Positions 32,219 through 43,972 of a stretch of 64,000 nt of DNA are shown here, piece after piece (the stretch's first letter is position 1; each line of letters begins with the position of its first letter). A model generated the notes under the pieces. That model was not told the origin of the DNA and ran no database searches. It saw only the letters and a program-made list of their open reading frames with translations. The DNA is from Bisporella sp. PMI_857 (taxonomy: Eukaryota; Ascomycota; Leotiomycetes; Helotiales; Helotiaceae): contig JAJSPD010000116.1 of the NCBI GenBank assembly GCA_021307315.1, positions 30,607 through 94,606 on the forward strand, written 5' to 3'. Made by a program: the position numbers and the translations under genes.

Positions 32219-33430
32219 AATAGAGGCATATGGGAGTGCGTACAATAGGCTGATAGTGATTGCCTTATAGGTCTACCTACGAAGGATACAAAAACATGAG
32301 GAACCACGGTAGAGAGTGGGAGCAGGCCCTTTATGTAGGCGACTCCAACTCTCCCCCGTATCGGCTCTGAAACCCCTCATACCCTGATCGCCATCCCTTG
32401 CTCCTGTGCCATGACCTTCGTGCCGCACCTTGGGCATACCGGTTGTTACAAAAAGCTTGAAGCTAAGAAGTGGGATATAGAGAGAGAGTGGACGCTCTTG
32501 AAATGAACGGTTATGAAAGCGGTGAAAGATGAGGGTTTGATTGCGGTTTTGATAATTCGGCCGAACGCAGGTGTGGGATAAAGAGTAAGTACTGAACTGT
32601 TGGGCTCCCAGAGCTAACAGACGGGAGCTTGCCGCGCTGGGCTTTCGAGTTCGAATGGGCGGGGTTTGGGCGGGCCAGGTGACTGCTGAGAAGTTCCTGT
32701 GTATGTCACCAGAAATAGGCGGGATTACAGACTGGGAACAAGTCATACCTCCACGAGATTGGAGTGTTCTACCTACAGTAGCAAGGTAACCATGCTCGAT
32801 CGCTCGTTTAAACGCAGCTTGTCTTGGACAATGAAGTGATATCGGGCATAAAGTGAGGTCGGCTCATCGTGGGTGCTTTTCGGGAAGTAGGTTTGTCGCT
32901 CCTTCAGTCAGAGGTAACGAATGCTACATCCGCGCCTGTTCGAGTCGCACAATGCCAAGGGTGACGAGCACAAGCTATAGAGACGGCTGCGGAAGGTCAA
33001 AGCTGTAGCACAAACTCATGAGCACCACGAGAGGGCTTCAACTTTCCCAACTCCTATTTGTGAGGCGAGGCGATCTCGCATAGTTTCATGGGCCTAGCAC
33101 GTCCAAGGAAGTAATAATGGCGGCAGGAAACGCTACGTCCCTCACGATCAACGATCTCCCGGCTAAAAGAGCTATCAGACGTACTCGTCGCTCCCGCTTT
33201 GAAGCTTCGAAGGGGATAGCGGCATTAAATACACTTTAGTCACTGTCTTTTGACTCTATAGGGCCTTGGTTTTGGTGTAAGACCATCAAACGAAGCCGCG
33301 TCAGCAGGGGCAACTCAGCCACCCGCCACGGAGGTTCCAATTATCCTCTTTTGTCTATATGCATAATGTGCTAATTAAATGAGCTGAGCCTTCTTCCTAC
33401 TTATAGAACCGGTTTGTGATCCATAATACT
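32219..33430. other. no gene supported
   Basis: The 157-codon minus frame at 32273-32746 has no motif and a shuffled composition. Nothing else was found. Confidence 0.35.
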
Positions 33431-33509
33431 GCACTCAAATGCCCGCTCTACAAACACGTAAGTCTTGCGCCTTGTCAAGTTAAAAGCTACTAATGCGTTA
33501 AAGAGCAAA

Positions 33510-33713
33510 ATGTGTTATCAAAAATTTACCAGCTATCGTGGTGATTGCGCCCATGAGGAGATGGTTTGGATAGCTTGTCGAGAGGACAAAAAGCCAACCG
33601 ATCATCTGAAATTGCGTGAAAACTGCCCGAATATAACCAAACCTGTATATGTACAGGTGGCAGGCGAGTGCTATCGTTGCAAAGAGGCTGGGCCTGTTTC
33701 TGGTTGGGAATGA
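33510..33713 (+). CDS. small cysteine-containing hypothetical protein
   Basis: From the ATG at 33510 a 67-residue frame with seven cysteines (MCYQKFTSYRGDCAHEE, VWIACRE, LRENCPNITKPVYVQVAG, ECYRCKE). Small ascomycete proteins of the MCxQKFTxYxCGH type look similar; their function is unknown. An upstream ATG at 33439 followed by GTAAGT...GCTACTAAT...AAAG suggests a first exon (MPALQT), but the phases did not join, so I start at 33510. No clear signal peptide. Confidence 0.4.
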   Translation: MCYQKFTSYRGDCAHEEMVWIACREDKKPTDHLKLRENCPNITKPVYVQVAGECYRCKEAGPVSGWE

Positions 33714-34278
33714 GAGTCATAGGCCAGTTTTACGAGGGATATAACTGTCAGACTGGTCGCAGTATGGAAGAGGCTTTGCCGGTGCTTTGTCTTGTAAATC
33801 ACAAATGAATTCGGCTAGTAAGCAATATTGACCAAGATATAAGTTCAATCTATGCGCACTTCCAATTAGGAAGGTGTATATTCTTCTACCTCCATAGTTT
33901 AACAGCCATTGTTTTGCAAAACTTTACTGACACATCCCCATCTTTAATATATCTTTTAAGATAGAATCCTATCTTGAACTTCTCTATCCTTTCAGCTATT
34001 TCCCACTTCATCAATACATCCGCCAATGAACTTAAGTAGGGACACCAATCTCATCTAGTGTCGATAGTTTCCCCAGCATCAGAGAATACGACCGAGGGAA
34101 GAGGTTGGATCCGTTGACAAGCTCTCGTAGAGCTATTCCTCATAGAGAAGGCAAAATGGGCAAATTGGTCAGATGGCTGGAGTCGTATCCCACCGTGAAG
34201 ATAGCTAGCTATTTCTCAATATGACGTAAAACAAATCACCATCTTGCAAACCCGTCTCTGTAACATAGTCTTTAAATT
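33714..34278. other. no gene seen
   Basis: AT-rich spacer without open frames of note, ending at the Copia target site. Confidence 0.4.
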
Positions 34279-34283
34279 TTAAC
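34279..34283. repeat. target-site duplication TTAAC of the Copia element
   Basis: Exact copy at 37963-37967. Confidence 0.85.
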
Positions 34284-34439
34284 TGTTGGTATCACAGGGG
34301 GTTGTAGTATACTACGGGTTCTGGGTTTTTGGTGATTCGTCTTCTTGTTGTTGTCTAAGGAGGAGGCGGGGGGAGCTTAAGGCCCCTTACCACGCTAGTG
34401 CCGCGGTGCCACGTGATGCCAGGTGCCCCACTCCCAACA
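34284..34439 (-). repeat. LTR (3' end of the element)
   Basis: 156 bp, TG...CA ends, appears identical to 37807-37962. Confidence 0.88.
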
Positions 34440-34564
34440 CTGGCAACTCTTCTTTTGTAGTTGCCATCGACATTCAAATGACGCAATCAAGCGTGATAAA
34501 CATCAATCCTCCTCACTCACTATTGCCATTGCAATATAAGTCTCGCTATTCCAAAATCTGCCTC

Positions 34565-37500
34565 CTAACACGTGATACTCTCTTGCCAGGAAATCCTGGG
34601 TAGATCAACCAGGAAACTGTGTCGTTGAAATAGGGTTGCGGAGCTCGAATTGCCACATCTCCTACTTCCTCTTGACCCAATTGCCATTGCCTTTGCCTGT
34701 TGCCGAAACTCTGCAGATGAGAAGTTCTTTCCTGCGTCGTGAACGACTCGATCAGGGGGTCCTAGGTAGACATCAATCCAGCACAATCGAAGAGTATCCC
34801 ATGCGTTCCTAGCTGACATATCCTTCAAGAAACGTGCGGCTTGGAAGGAGGTTGAGAAGTCGACAACTTGGAGTACTGGCTTGCCGCTAAGATACATGAC
34901 GTCGATGATGATACAGAAGTTGAAGTCGTAGTCATCTTTGAGGGTGAACTTAAATCGGCCAGGGGACTTCTGGTTCATTTGGCAGTGATGGCAGTACTTC
35001 GTAAGATGCTCAATCGCCTTGACCTCGACTTCATGACCTGCTCGCTGAAGAACCCTAAGCAATCGGTGGACGGATGGGTGGCCAAAACGACGGTGTAGTT
35101 GACGTAGCTCCGACTCGGTCAAGTGGCTCCAAGCAACGCCCTTTTCTAGTTGATGAAGGAGCAACCAGGGGTGACCCCACTTGCGCACGACGGGCACCCG
35201 ATTATCTCCCTGAACGAGCACATTCTCGAGGTTATCGAGCTTGACGCCTAATTTATCCATATCTCCGATACAAAATAGAAACGGAGTGTTCGCGGGAACA
35301 ACGTGGAAAGTGATGTACCCTAAGGGGGTTTGGACCCGAATTGTGCCGAGAGAGATCACAGTACCCTTGCCAAAACGAATCGTATGTTGGCCTGCCGTTG
35401 ATTGGTCGATCTGAACAGAGCTATCAAGCTGTTGAAGAGCTCGAACTTGAGGTTCTCCTGCTGTAGATACTCCTGCGGCTCCAGAATCTGGCATGATACC
35501 ATGGAAGACGTTCGCCGAGTATCTGTCATCGAAGGAGAACGCGGAACTCTCCTTTGGCTCGTTGAAGATATCTGACTTCGTAACAGAATGGAGCGTAGAT
35601 TGGTCATTGAGGACAGCGACGGTCTGCGTGCCATCTATCTCACCAAACTCGGTGAAGTATTGGTCGGAAGAGTAGTCCTCAATTTCCATATCCATAAGGA
35701 GCTGTTCAGCCTCATTGACCTCACCCTCGAGATCTTCTACGCCTTCATATTGAACCAGGAAGCTTTGGAAGTAGGCCGCAGTGTCCTCACGATTTCCGAC
35801 GTTTCTTGCACTCTGGCGAAACTTGTTATATGCCTCCTTTCGCTCGTCGAGAGAGTGCCTGGTTGACCAGCAATTTGGCTTCTCACAAACGTAGCACTTC
35901 TTCTGACGTTGATCTCTGCTATTCCTAGGCTGGTAGCCCTTGCAATTACCTCTGAAGTTACCATGGGAACCTCCACGGTGGTAAGTTCTGCCTCGGCCAC
36001 CATATGTGCGGTCAGTCCAATTGTGATCAAATTGGTCATCACCGTCGTCTCCAGCGTGAAACTGTTGCACCTCTTGCGAGCGCTCAGCGGTTCCAATTGC
36101 AGACCGTAGCTGTGCACACACTCCCTCATATGTGGACGCAGGATTGTACAGAGCCATATTGCACTCGGGGATGCCACGACAAGCGCTAATAACTTGATCT
36201 CTCATGTTGATATCGACACTGTAGATGTCTGACAGTCCTTGTAACAGCGTCTGCAGCTTGTCAAAGAGGAGCTGGAGGCATTCGAGGCGAGTCTTGGTAG
36301 GGTTCTTGGTGATAACTCGGCGCAGTGTGGTCTCTCTCCATTCAGACATGTACAATTGACGGTTTTCCTCGGTCTCGAAGTGGACACGAAATTGATGGAC
36401 CATGGTATCGAACGTGTAGCCTTTGCCAGCAAAATGTGTGTAGTAGAACTTGGAGGCTCGTTCTCGGAGCATGATTGGAAGGGCCTTGTGGTATTGGTCT
36501 GGTTGCAGTCCTACCATGGAGCAATTGTCGAAGAAAATACGGAGTTTTACAGACATCATGTCATATAACTCTCCACTGAACCTCATGTCCTTGTCGTACA
36601 GCTTCACTAAATCCGTAAGTTGTCTGGTTAATGGGTTTGCAGTCGTTACAGGTTCGGTAGTAAGTGGAATCGCAATGGGAGGTGTTGACGCGGTCGTAAA
36701 TGGAATTGTCACTGGGGGTGTTGACGCAGTTGGTGTTGGAATTTGTGGTAGTGTGCGTCCCTGAGAACTGTCTCTCGGAGTCGTGATCGCACTTGGTTGT
36801 GGTGTTGTTAGGGTAACCTTTGTTGCAGGGAGGACTGGCGCAGAACTTCCATTTCTTAACTGAGGAACGTGATATTCCGTAGAATTTGGGTTCCATCGAG
36901 ATGGGAAGTTCTTGCTGACATTAAGCTGTTGAAGTGTCTCTAGCTCGGTCCATTCGTGGTATTCTTGTTGTTGAAGGACCTCGTATAGGGTTTGTGGGAT
37001 GGGGTCGTTATTCTTGGGAATCCATACTCCGTATTGACGCAAGTAATCTCGGAAGCTCCGTCTAACTCGACTGTCTGCCAAGTCAAATAGTTCTTCTGTC
37101 CATCCTTCGAAATCTTCTCTATAGTATTCCCATAATCTATAGTCTCTATAGTCCATATCCTGGTAATACAGTTGCATGTGAATGATGTATCCATTGACAA
37201 CTTTCTCGGTATGGTTATCATCGTCAGAGACGTCAAATGGCTGTCCCCACGCGTCTTCATTCACATTCTTCTTGTATTTGTCTGGCAGTGGGAGGGCCAT
37301 CGTTCTGGCTACGTCACTGACGCGTAAGGAAAGTGTGAATAGGTGAGTTGTTGTTTTGTGAATTCGATTCAATGTTGATAGTTGACGTGGAGGTGGAAGT
37401 GGGAGTTGGAAGTGCAATTGGTGTGGTATTTGGAGGTGTAATTGGCGCAGAATGGGAGGTTGTTGATGTGTTCGACTGTAGGGATTCGATTGAGGGTATT

Positions 37501-37579
37501 CGGGAATCGAGGAAGTCGTTATTGGCGTGGTGTTGCGTAATGGACGCAAGCTTGGTATCTTAATACTCGTGCCAGGCAC
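34565..37579 (-). CDS. Copia gag-protease-integrase polyprotein, truncated
   Basis: An uninterrupted 1004-codon frame. The likely gag start is the methionine at about residue 93 (MALPLPDKYKKNVNEDAWGQ); the Pro/Thr-rich stretch before it may be untranslated. Gag runs through LVKLYDKDMRFSGELYDMM and ends in a zinc knuckle (KKCYVCEKPNCWSTRH). The protease has the active-site-like PDSGAAGVSTAG, followed by the GAG-pre-integrase block LHRRFGHPSVHRLLRVLQRAG with the HHCC zinc site (YCHHCQMNQ). Integrase follows with the first aspartate in IIIDVMYLSGKPVLQVVDFS and the second in PPDRVVHDAGKNFSSAEF. Beyond KAMAIGS the sequence jumps to an unrelated tail, where the glutamate region and the whole reverse transcriptase and RNase H are missing. 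Product: capsid and processing protein, probably not a working integrase. Confidence 0.85.
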   Translation of the reverse strand: MPGTSIKIPSLRPLRNTTPITTSSIPEYPQSNPYSRTHQQPPILRQLHLQIPHQLHFQLPLPPPRQLSTLNRIHKTTTHLFTLSLRVSDVARTMALPLPDKYKKNVNEDAWGQPFDVSDDDNHTEKVVNGYIIHMQLYYQDMDYRDYRLWEYYREDFEGWTEELFDLADSRVRRSFRDYLRQYGVWIPKNNDPIPQTLYEVLQQQEYHEWTELETLQQLNVSKNFPSRWNPNSTEYHVPQLRNGSSAPVLPATKVTLTTPQPSAITTPRDSSQGRTLPQIPTPTASTPPVTIPFTTASTPPIAIPLTTEPVTTANPLTRQLTDLVKLYDKDMRFSGELYDMMSVKLRIFFDNCSMVGLQPDQYHKALPIMLRERASKFYYTHFAGKGYTFDTMVHQFRVHFETEENRQLYMSEWRETTLRRVITKNPTKTRLECLQLLFDKLQTLLQGLSDIYSVDINMRDQVISACRGIPECNMALYNPASTYEGVCAQLRSAIGTAERSQEVQQFHAGDDGDDQFDHNWTDRTYGGRGRTYHRGGSHGNFRGNCKGYQPRNSRDQRQKKCYVCEKPNCWSTRHSLDERKEAYNKFRQSARNVGNREDTAAYFQSFLVQYEGVEDLEGEVNEAEQLLMDMEIEDYSSDQYFTEFGEIDGTQTVAVLNDQSTLHSVTKSDIFNEPKESSAFSFDDRYSANVFHGIMPDSGAAGVSTAGEPQVRALQQLDSSVQIDQSTAGQHTIRFGKGTVISLGTIRVQTPLGYITFHVVPANTPFLFCIGDMDKLGVKLDNLENVLVQGDNRVPVVRKWGHPWLLLHQLEKGVAWSHLTESELRQLHRRFGHPSVHRLLRVLQRAGHEVEVKAIEHLTKYCHHCQMNQKSPGRFKFTLKDDYDFNFCIIIDVMYLSGKPVLQVVDFSTSFQAARFLKDMSARNAWDTLRLCWIDVYLGPPDRVVHDAGKNFSSAEFRQQAKAMAIGSRGSRRCGNSSSATLFQRHSFLVDLPRISWQESITC

Positions 37580-37806
37580 TTATACTGTATTCCTCAAGCT
37601 CTCGTAAACAGCGTTGTTCTGCGTGATGGACGCAAGCTTGGTAGTCTCAATACTCGTGCCAGGCACTTATATTGTCTCCGCAAGCCCTTGAGGGGTTCCT
37701 GCCAGGCAGTTATCCTCGTTAGCACAAAGGCCTGCCAGGCAGTCTTTGTCTCTTCTGGGGGAACCTTGCCGTTCTGTGGTTAACTGTGAGGTCAACCACT
37801 GATCAG

Positions 37807-37962
37807 TGTTGGTATCACAGGGGGTTGTAGTATACTACGGGTTCTGGGTTTTTGGTGATTCGTCTTCTTGTTGTTGTCTAAGGAGGAGGCGGGGGGAGCT
37901 TAAGGCCCCTTACCACGCTAGTGCCGCGGTGCCACGTGATGCCAGGTGCCCCACTCCCAACA
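37807..37962 (-). repeat. LTR (5' end of the element, with the promoter)
   Basis: 156 bp, appears identical to 34284-34439. Just inside it, read on the minus strand, the sequence is CTGATCAGTGGTTGACC, the place for a primer binding site; I could not match it to a tRNA. The duplication TTAAC follows at 37963-37967. Confidence 0.85.
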
Positions 37963-38212
37963 TTAACCATATCGCAGATTAGGCTTTCTAGGTACTAGAG
38001 ATGGTAGGAATAGGAGATAAGTTGGTATGTAAGCCTTCGGCAGGCTGTTCGCTCGCTTACAGCCATAACCGTTCCTAATCGACTCTGGCTGTCACACCCT
38101 AACTTGGCACGTGACATCCTGGCGTCCGACATGCAGAACGTAGACAGAGCTTTTTGTTTTTCAATAAAGGTATCGGATTTGTTTTACAAGTATCCTAAAT
38201 TGAAGAATTTAG

Positions 38213-38578
38213 TCAAGAGCTGCAAGGATTCTGGAATATATTACGCACGATGCATGTCCACCATAAATTGTACATTTTGCCTAGACTCCATTGATCATCG
38301 GCGACGACTTTGGAAAAGCTGTCCGAAATCGATTTTATATGTTGCATGAACTGACTCGAATCTATATCTCCGCAAGCAAAGTTCTTGAAACCGAGAGAAT
38401 TTTTTTCAAAGTGCTGATAAACGCAAAGAAGAAGCTGGCGTTGAGCTTCCCTGAGCATACCACTGCTTTCAGGGATGATTTGAAGTAGGGCCGCTTCGGT
38501 AGCAATGGCTGAGGATGATTCACTTTGCAACAGTTTGTACAGAGCTTCCGAGGCCTCTGCAGTGGTTAGCGACATCAT
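38213..38578 (-). CDS. hypothetical protein, 121 residues
   Basis: A single frame beginning MMSLTTAEASEALYKLLQSE, strongly helical with alternating Leu and Gln (ATEAALLQIIPESSGMLREA, QRQLLLCVYQHFEKN). The end (CIVRNIFQNPCSS) may be intron read-through, since a GTGCGTAAT donor precedes it. The overlapping plus-strand frame at 38104-38349 looks less protein-like. No family recognised. Confidence 0.35.
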   Translation of the reverse strand: MMSLTTAEASEALYKLLQSESSSAIATEAALLQIIPESSGMLREAQRQLLLCVYQHFEKNSLGFKNFACGDIDSSQFMQHIKSISDSFSKVVADDQWSLGKMYNLWWTCIVRNIFQNPCSS

Positions 38579-40240
38579 GAAAAAAGAAGGATAGTGTTCT
38601 AAGGGTGAGTGGGATAAGAAATCAAGGAAAATACTTTATTTGTAAGGCAGGTGGACGTGGGGCAAATTAATATTAGCTGAAAGTTCGGCAGCCTAAAATA
38701 GAGACCTTAGCAGAACAGGGATAAATGGACTGAGATGAACTAATTTCGGGATAAGTAACTTCACTGGCTGGAGGGCGAAGACTCAACACCTGTATGCGGT
38801 GCCCTCTACGAACCTCCAGCTCCCTTGCACGACAATAAGCTCTGCTTCACTGTGCCTGGGAGTCTGCAGAGCCGAGATTGAGTCAATTACAACTACGGTA
38901 GATGTTTTCTGACTCTATCGATACCGCCACGTCAGAGTTTTCACCCCCCAACTTCGACATTTACGACAACAAAAGACGACAACTAAAAGATTGGAGGAGA
39001 AATACATAGGACGAAAAGCGAATAATTTGTCGATTATAACATCCGGCATACTATTGCAAGCTACGTGGGAGCCTGCTAGCAAAGTACGAATCCTCCTTTT
39101 TTCGACATTTTTTCAGCGGGTAGACTTGTGACGTCGCTCTTTCAAATCGCACCTTTACTGGCTATGGAGAGCTTTCTTTTCAATGAGCTTACAGCATCCC
39201 CAACGCTCTTTGCGGCACTAGAAAGCTGAGTCAGAGGCAATCCTATTTCCGAAGCTTTATTCTTTTTCCGTTGACAACGGCTATTGTGACATTACGGCTT
39301 TTGAGGAAGACATAAGGAGGATAGCTGGGCGGAAAAGAAGCCAGGAGGCATAAAATAAACACCGAGTGGCCCTGCTTGATCTTGTTAAGTGGTTTTTAGA
39401 GTTATTTTTCCTGACAGGGCAGTACACACCAGGCTGGCGTTTGGTCAGTGTAGCGATGTGGAAACAAGGGCCAATTACCTACTAAGTACTGCGTCGAATG
39501 ACTGTTTATTTGGGCACTATGCTGTTGATAGAGAGCTGGAGAATTAGGCTGGGATAGGGTATACTATCTGAGGATTAGGTACTCGAGGCCCCTAGGCAGG
39601 AGGACCTAGTAGTGTTACATAGTCACAGACTGGTACAGCACGAATCAAATCAATCAATCAATCAATCAATCAATCAACTTCACTGGCTGGGAACCAAAAA
39701 GGCTACAAATTTTAGTGTAAATTAACACAATTTTACGAACTTTAAACTGTATCGCTTTGTATTACTAAAAACCAAAATTTAAACGATTGGAAGCATTTTT
39801 TACATATGAAGTTTTACTGTAAAAGTACTATTTCGCTTAATATTGTCGAGAACATATAGGCTAGTCCGGTATATCAGCCGCACATCCCAAGATCATACCA
39901 ATCACATTGGTGCCCAAAAGACTAGGTCTTAGGATACGGATCTTGTTTTCAGAAGCTGAATTAGGCCTTGGCGTAAGCATTCGGAAACTCCCCGTGGCCG
40001 CACGAAGCACGGAAGAAGGGCGAAATCTGGAATAGCAGGGCGTCGCGCAGACGAAAGTCTCAGCCTATTTGGTATGTACATTTTCCCGCTTAATTTATAA
40101 TTGAAGGTAACATCTTGCAGCTTTCCGAGCTTACGCGGACCTTCTAACCCAAGTTCGCTCGACAACACTCTATTTAAAAGGACAACTGATGTGAAATTCA
40201 GAAGTCAGACCTATCGTCTTATCTCATAGTATACCGATAA
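38579..40240. other. intergenic with a TCAA microsatellite
   Basis: An uninterrupted (TCAA)n run of about seven units lies at about 39648-39678. Otherwise no open frame of note. Confidence 0.45.
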
Positions 40241-41877
40241 TGACGTTAGTTGTGGCACTTTAAGCATTCCTTCTGAAGAGTTCCGGAACATTGAACCACG
40301 TCCAGAAATTGAAATAGGATGTACAAAGCTTTACCGAGAGCGAATATCTCTAGACCCTATCAACCAAGGTTCACTCGCCAATCTCCCAGCTTCTAATAAT
40401 GGTGAGGTTGCCAAATCTTTGAAGGACTTTGGATTGAATAATATGGCGCCTGTTGACAGAGGTGATTTGGGGGGCAGGTCGAATGAGGAGCAGGATAGCG
40501 GGAGAGTAGTAACACGCTCGCCTACCAAGATGCGTGGTGCTGACAAAGCGTTGAGGCCAAAGCCGGATAAGTTGCCCTCACAAATGATGTGGGAGGAGAA
40601 AGAAAGGAAACTCAGGTATGACGGCTTTGGGTCGTTACCTGCAAGAGATATCCAAGAACATTTGTCAGAGATATTCTTTGAGAATGTGTACAGCCAGGCC
40701 TATCTTCTGCTACATAAACCGACTTTTATGAGAAACCTGGGGTAAGTACCAAGTAAATTTGATAGAGGGAAATAATAACATTCATAGGTCTGGAACGGTG
40801 CCACCGGTTCTCCTTCTTGCAGTATGTGCTATTTCTGCACGGTTTTCAACACACCATGAACTCAACACCACGCCTGAATTTTTAAGAGGCGAGGACTGGG
40901 CATCAGCTGCTCGAAGTATTATAATGAAGCGATATGAATGGCCAAATATAACGATACTTATCTGTCTTTTGATTCTTGGGTTGCACGAGTTTGGTACCTG
41001 TCAAGGCGGTCGGAGCTGGGCCTTAAGTGGACAAGCAATACGGATGGCATATGCTCTTCAACTCCACAAAGACCTCAAGTATGATCCCCAGGGGAACGGT
41101 ACAACTCCCTTAAGCTTTATAGATCGCGAAATACGACGTAGAATCATGTGGACTTGCTTCTTGATGGATAGATTCAACTCTTCAGGCACAAATCGACCAA
41201 CCTTCATTAAAGAAGACAATCTTAAAATACCATTGCCTATCAAAGAGAAATACTTTCAGCTTGATACGCCGGGTCCGGCAAAGAACCTACGGAGCGAAGT
41301 ACTCCAGCCCGTGACACTTGGTATTGGGGAGCTTTCCAACCCAACAGACAATATAGGTGTTGCAGCGCATATAATTCGGTCCATTGCACTATGGGGACAA
41401 ATTATAAATTATTTCGACTTAGGAGGTAGTGAAGAAGATTCTCATCCAATGTGGCATCCCCAATCAATATATGCGGACCTTATCCAACAAGCGGTGGCAT
41501 TCAAGTCCGCTCTTCCAGACTTTTTGAGCTATGGTCCAGAAAACCTACATACCCATAAAGCAGAAGGCCTGGCGAATCAGTTTCTTTTTTTACACATTTC
41601 GATCCAGCAGAACATTATTGTTATCAATCATTTTGCCGTACCAGGCCACATTGGAAGCAGAGTACTCAAAAATGTTTCTAAAGGATTTTTCACTAACGCC
41701 AGTGCAAAAGCATTCAGAGCAGCCAACAGAATTTCAGAAATCATTCGAGATGGCGAGTCATATTTTGTGACGGCTTCCATAACCACCACAGATCTCTGCG
41801 CAAACTCGAAATTGGGTACGACGATGCCTTTCTTCGCTGCTTTTCTGGGAGGCGTTATTAATATATGTATGCTGTAG
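40241..41877 (+). CDS. fungal-specific transcription factor (PF04082 domain), probably incomplete
   Basis: Two exons join at an intron 40742-40787 (GTAAGT...TTCATAG). The first exon is open from about 40241, preceded by a CATAG acceptor, so at least one upstream exon is missing from my model. It encodes a linker and the start of the domain (LSEIFFENVYSQAYLLLHKPTF). The second encodes the middle-homology domain: PPVLLLAVCAISARFSTHHEL, WASAARSIIMKRYEWPNI, GGRSWALSGQAIRMAYALQLH, IDREIRRRIMWTCFLMDRFN and later FLFLHISIQQNIIVINHF. The frame stops at TAG 41875-41877 after GGVINICML, while the following bases could continue the domain in another frame. No Zn2Cys6 cluster was found upstream. This domain regulates transcription in the nucleus; targets are unknown. 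It may be a decaying gene. Confidence 0.6.
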
Positions 41878-43972
41878 GCGGTCAAGAGTATCGAAAGCGG
41901 CATTGTACAGCACGCGAAACAGAACAGAACGCAGCATATCCGTCATCCTATTCATATCCTTGACCGGCCTCGTTCCACGCCCCGATTCCACACGTCGATA
42001 TGGTGGTCAACATGCAACCGAGCAAGGTTGGGCCACCTAGTCCAGGGCCTTATCCTTCCTCCACTGCAAGCTAGTATCTAGGCTTGATTCAAGGTTTCTA
42101 GTAGATTTCATAGCCCATAATGAAGCAAAGTGTATCTCAGCAGGTGCACACAGACCACAGAAATTCTTCTAGTGATATACCTCGTCAGCCTAATGCAGAG
42201 CTGGTGATAAGCGGACATCGCCACAACAACCAGCGATCTCATTCCCCAGGGGTCGAATATAATCAAAAGGGTCCACTCGCCGCTAATGGCAGCTTGCAAA
42301 GGAAACTCAATGTCACTCTTAGACATCTTGTCAATGAAAATTCGGTCAACGGGCAGTCACCCTTGTTAGAACATAGAAACGGTCCACAACGAAAGAGAGT
42401 TCAACGGACCACTAATGTAAGTTTCCATGAAATGATTCTTGATTCATTCAATATTGACGTTTGGTTTTGTAGGCTTGTGATAACTATCGATTAGTTAAAG
42501 TAAAATGTAGTGGTTGTCATCCCGCATACAGGAACAGCAAAAATAAGAAAGTTTCATGCCGTTATAAAATTCACCACAGAAGTACTTAATCATCTGTCAC
42601 TATCTGATATGGCAGCTTGAACTCTCGCTGATATGTTCATAGGATTGATGATCGCTTAGGGAGAGTGGAACAGGCACTGGGAGAAATGCTTGCGAATTCG
42701 AACGACGAATGGCCACCGTGGAACGAGATCTCGACAAGGATACAGAATAAAAGTGCTTTAATATTACCCACGGCCGAGTCAATTGAGCAGCCCGGAGGCT
42801 GGAAGGCCGAAAATAAGGGAGAGGAGGGTGGGCCATTTCCAATGAACTACAGCGCGACTAGATCTAGCATTCTCTCATGGAACTTTGTCCCCAAGATAAT
42901 CGGCGGCGGCGAGGCCGGAGACACAGTTTCGAGGCTTTTAGACCTATACATGAAGAATGCTAGCGCCGAATATCCAATCTTGACTCCTGCGCGGCTAGAA
43001 GTTTTGAATCAAGACTTCATGAAAACTGGGAATATCTCAAACACGACGCCGGTTGGACTCAAACGAAAGTGATTAGCCTCGGGGCCCCACAGCCATCAAT
43101 TGAGCGTGCACTCTTTCTTCTGATTCTTGCCCTCGGAAAGAAATTTGATAATGCTCCCCCTACTGAATGCGAGGGCGGCTCTGCGGTATTTCAAAATGGC
43201 CATCTGTCGCCTAAGAGTGTGGAAAAGCCACGGATGTGAGTTTGTTTGGGTCAAACCCCTTGGTCTGAACCTGGACTAAAATATTTTGTTGCTGCAACGG
43301 ACATTATATCAAGGCATACCAACGGGAGTAGTTTGTTTCATGTGCAGGTGTATATATTAGCAAGCATATATCACCGCCAACAGGCCCAAGACTCGCAGTT
43401 CCGCACTTACCTTCTTGAATTTCCTACGAAGGCGAGTATATAAATGGAGTTAATGACCCGAGCTAACCGATATCCGACAGTAAATCACTGGATGGGATAA
43501 TGCAGCGGCTCTTAGAAAGGTGTCTATCGAAAGTTTTGGAATGACCATCCTACTAACGGATGCCACAGTGAATCTGTCGCTGAACTTGAGCACCCAAAAT
43601 CTAATCTTCATATCTGGGAACCATATGTACCATTGCCGGATGTCCATCAGGCACATTCTTTAATAGCACGGCTTAAGCTTCGCCAGCATCTCAACAACAT
43701 TCATACAGACTTATACCAGCCAGAGTGTACGTATGGCTACTTGAAAAGCCAATCATCAAATTAACAAATATGTAGATGCTAATACTCTCGAGCCTAATTC
43801 CGCATTACCACACATCAAGAGCACTATTGAAGAACTTGTTGAACAGGCTAGGTCTAAGGATCATACCTAGTCTATTGTAGGCAACGGTAGGCAACAGTAG
43901 GTATCAGAGTGACGACATGTGAGTATCGTACCTCTATAAGTAGAGGGATTATCTCCTGTAGTTTAGGTTCTA

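Larger units (their letters stand above)
34284..37962 (-). mobile_element. young Copia-type LTR retrotransposon lacking reverse transcriptase
   Basis: Two 156-bp LTRs (34284-34439 and 37807-37962) with TGTTGG...CCAACA ends appear identical base for base, and TTAAC duplications flank the element. The internal region is only about 3.4 kb and holds one minus-strand polyprotein frame that ends in the integrase. A Copia element normally continues with reverse transcriptase and RNase H for another 1.5 kb or more. Identical LTRs mean recent insertion, so the shortened element was probably mobilised by enzymes from another copy. Confidence 0.88.

Noticed and set aside
32273..32746. 157-codon minus-strand hypothetical frame
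   Set aside because: No motif, no splice signals and a chance-like composition.
38104..38349. 81-codon plus-strand frame
   Set aside because: Overlaps the more protein-like minus-strand frame 38213-38578 and has no motif; the choice between them is not secure.
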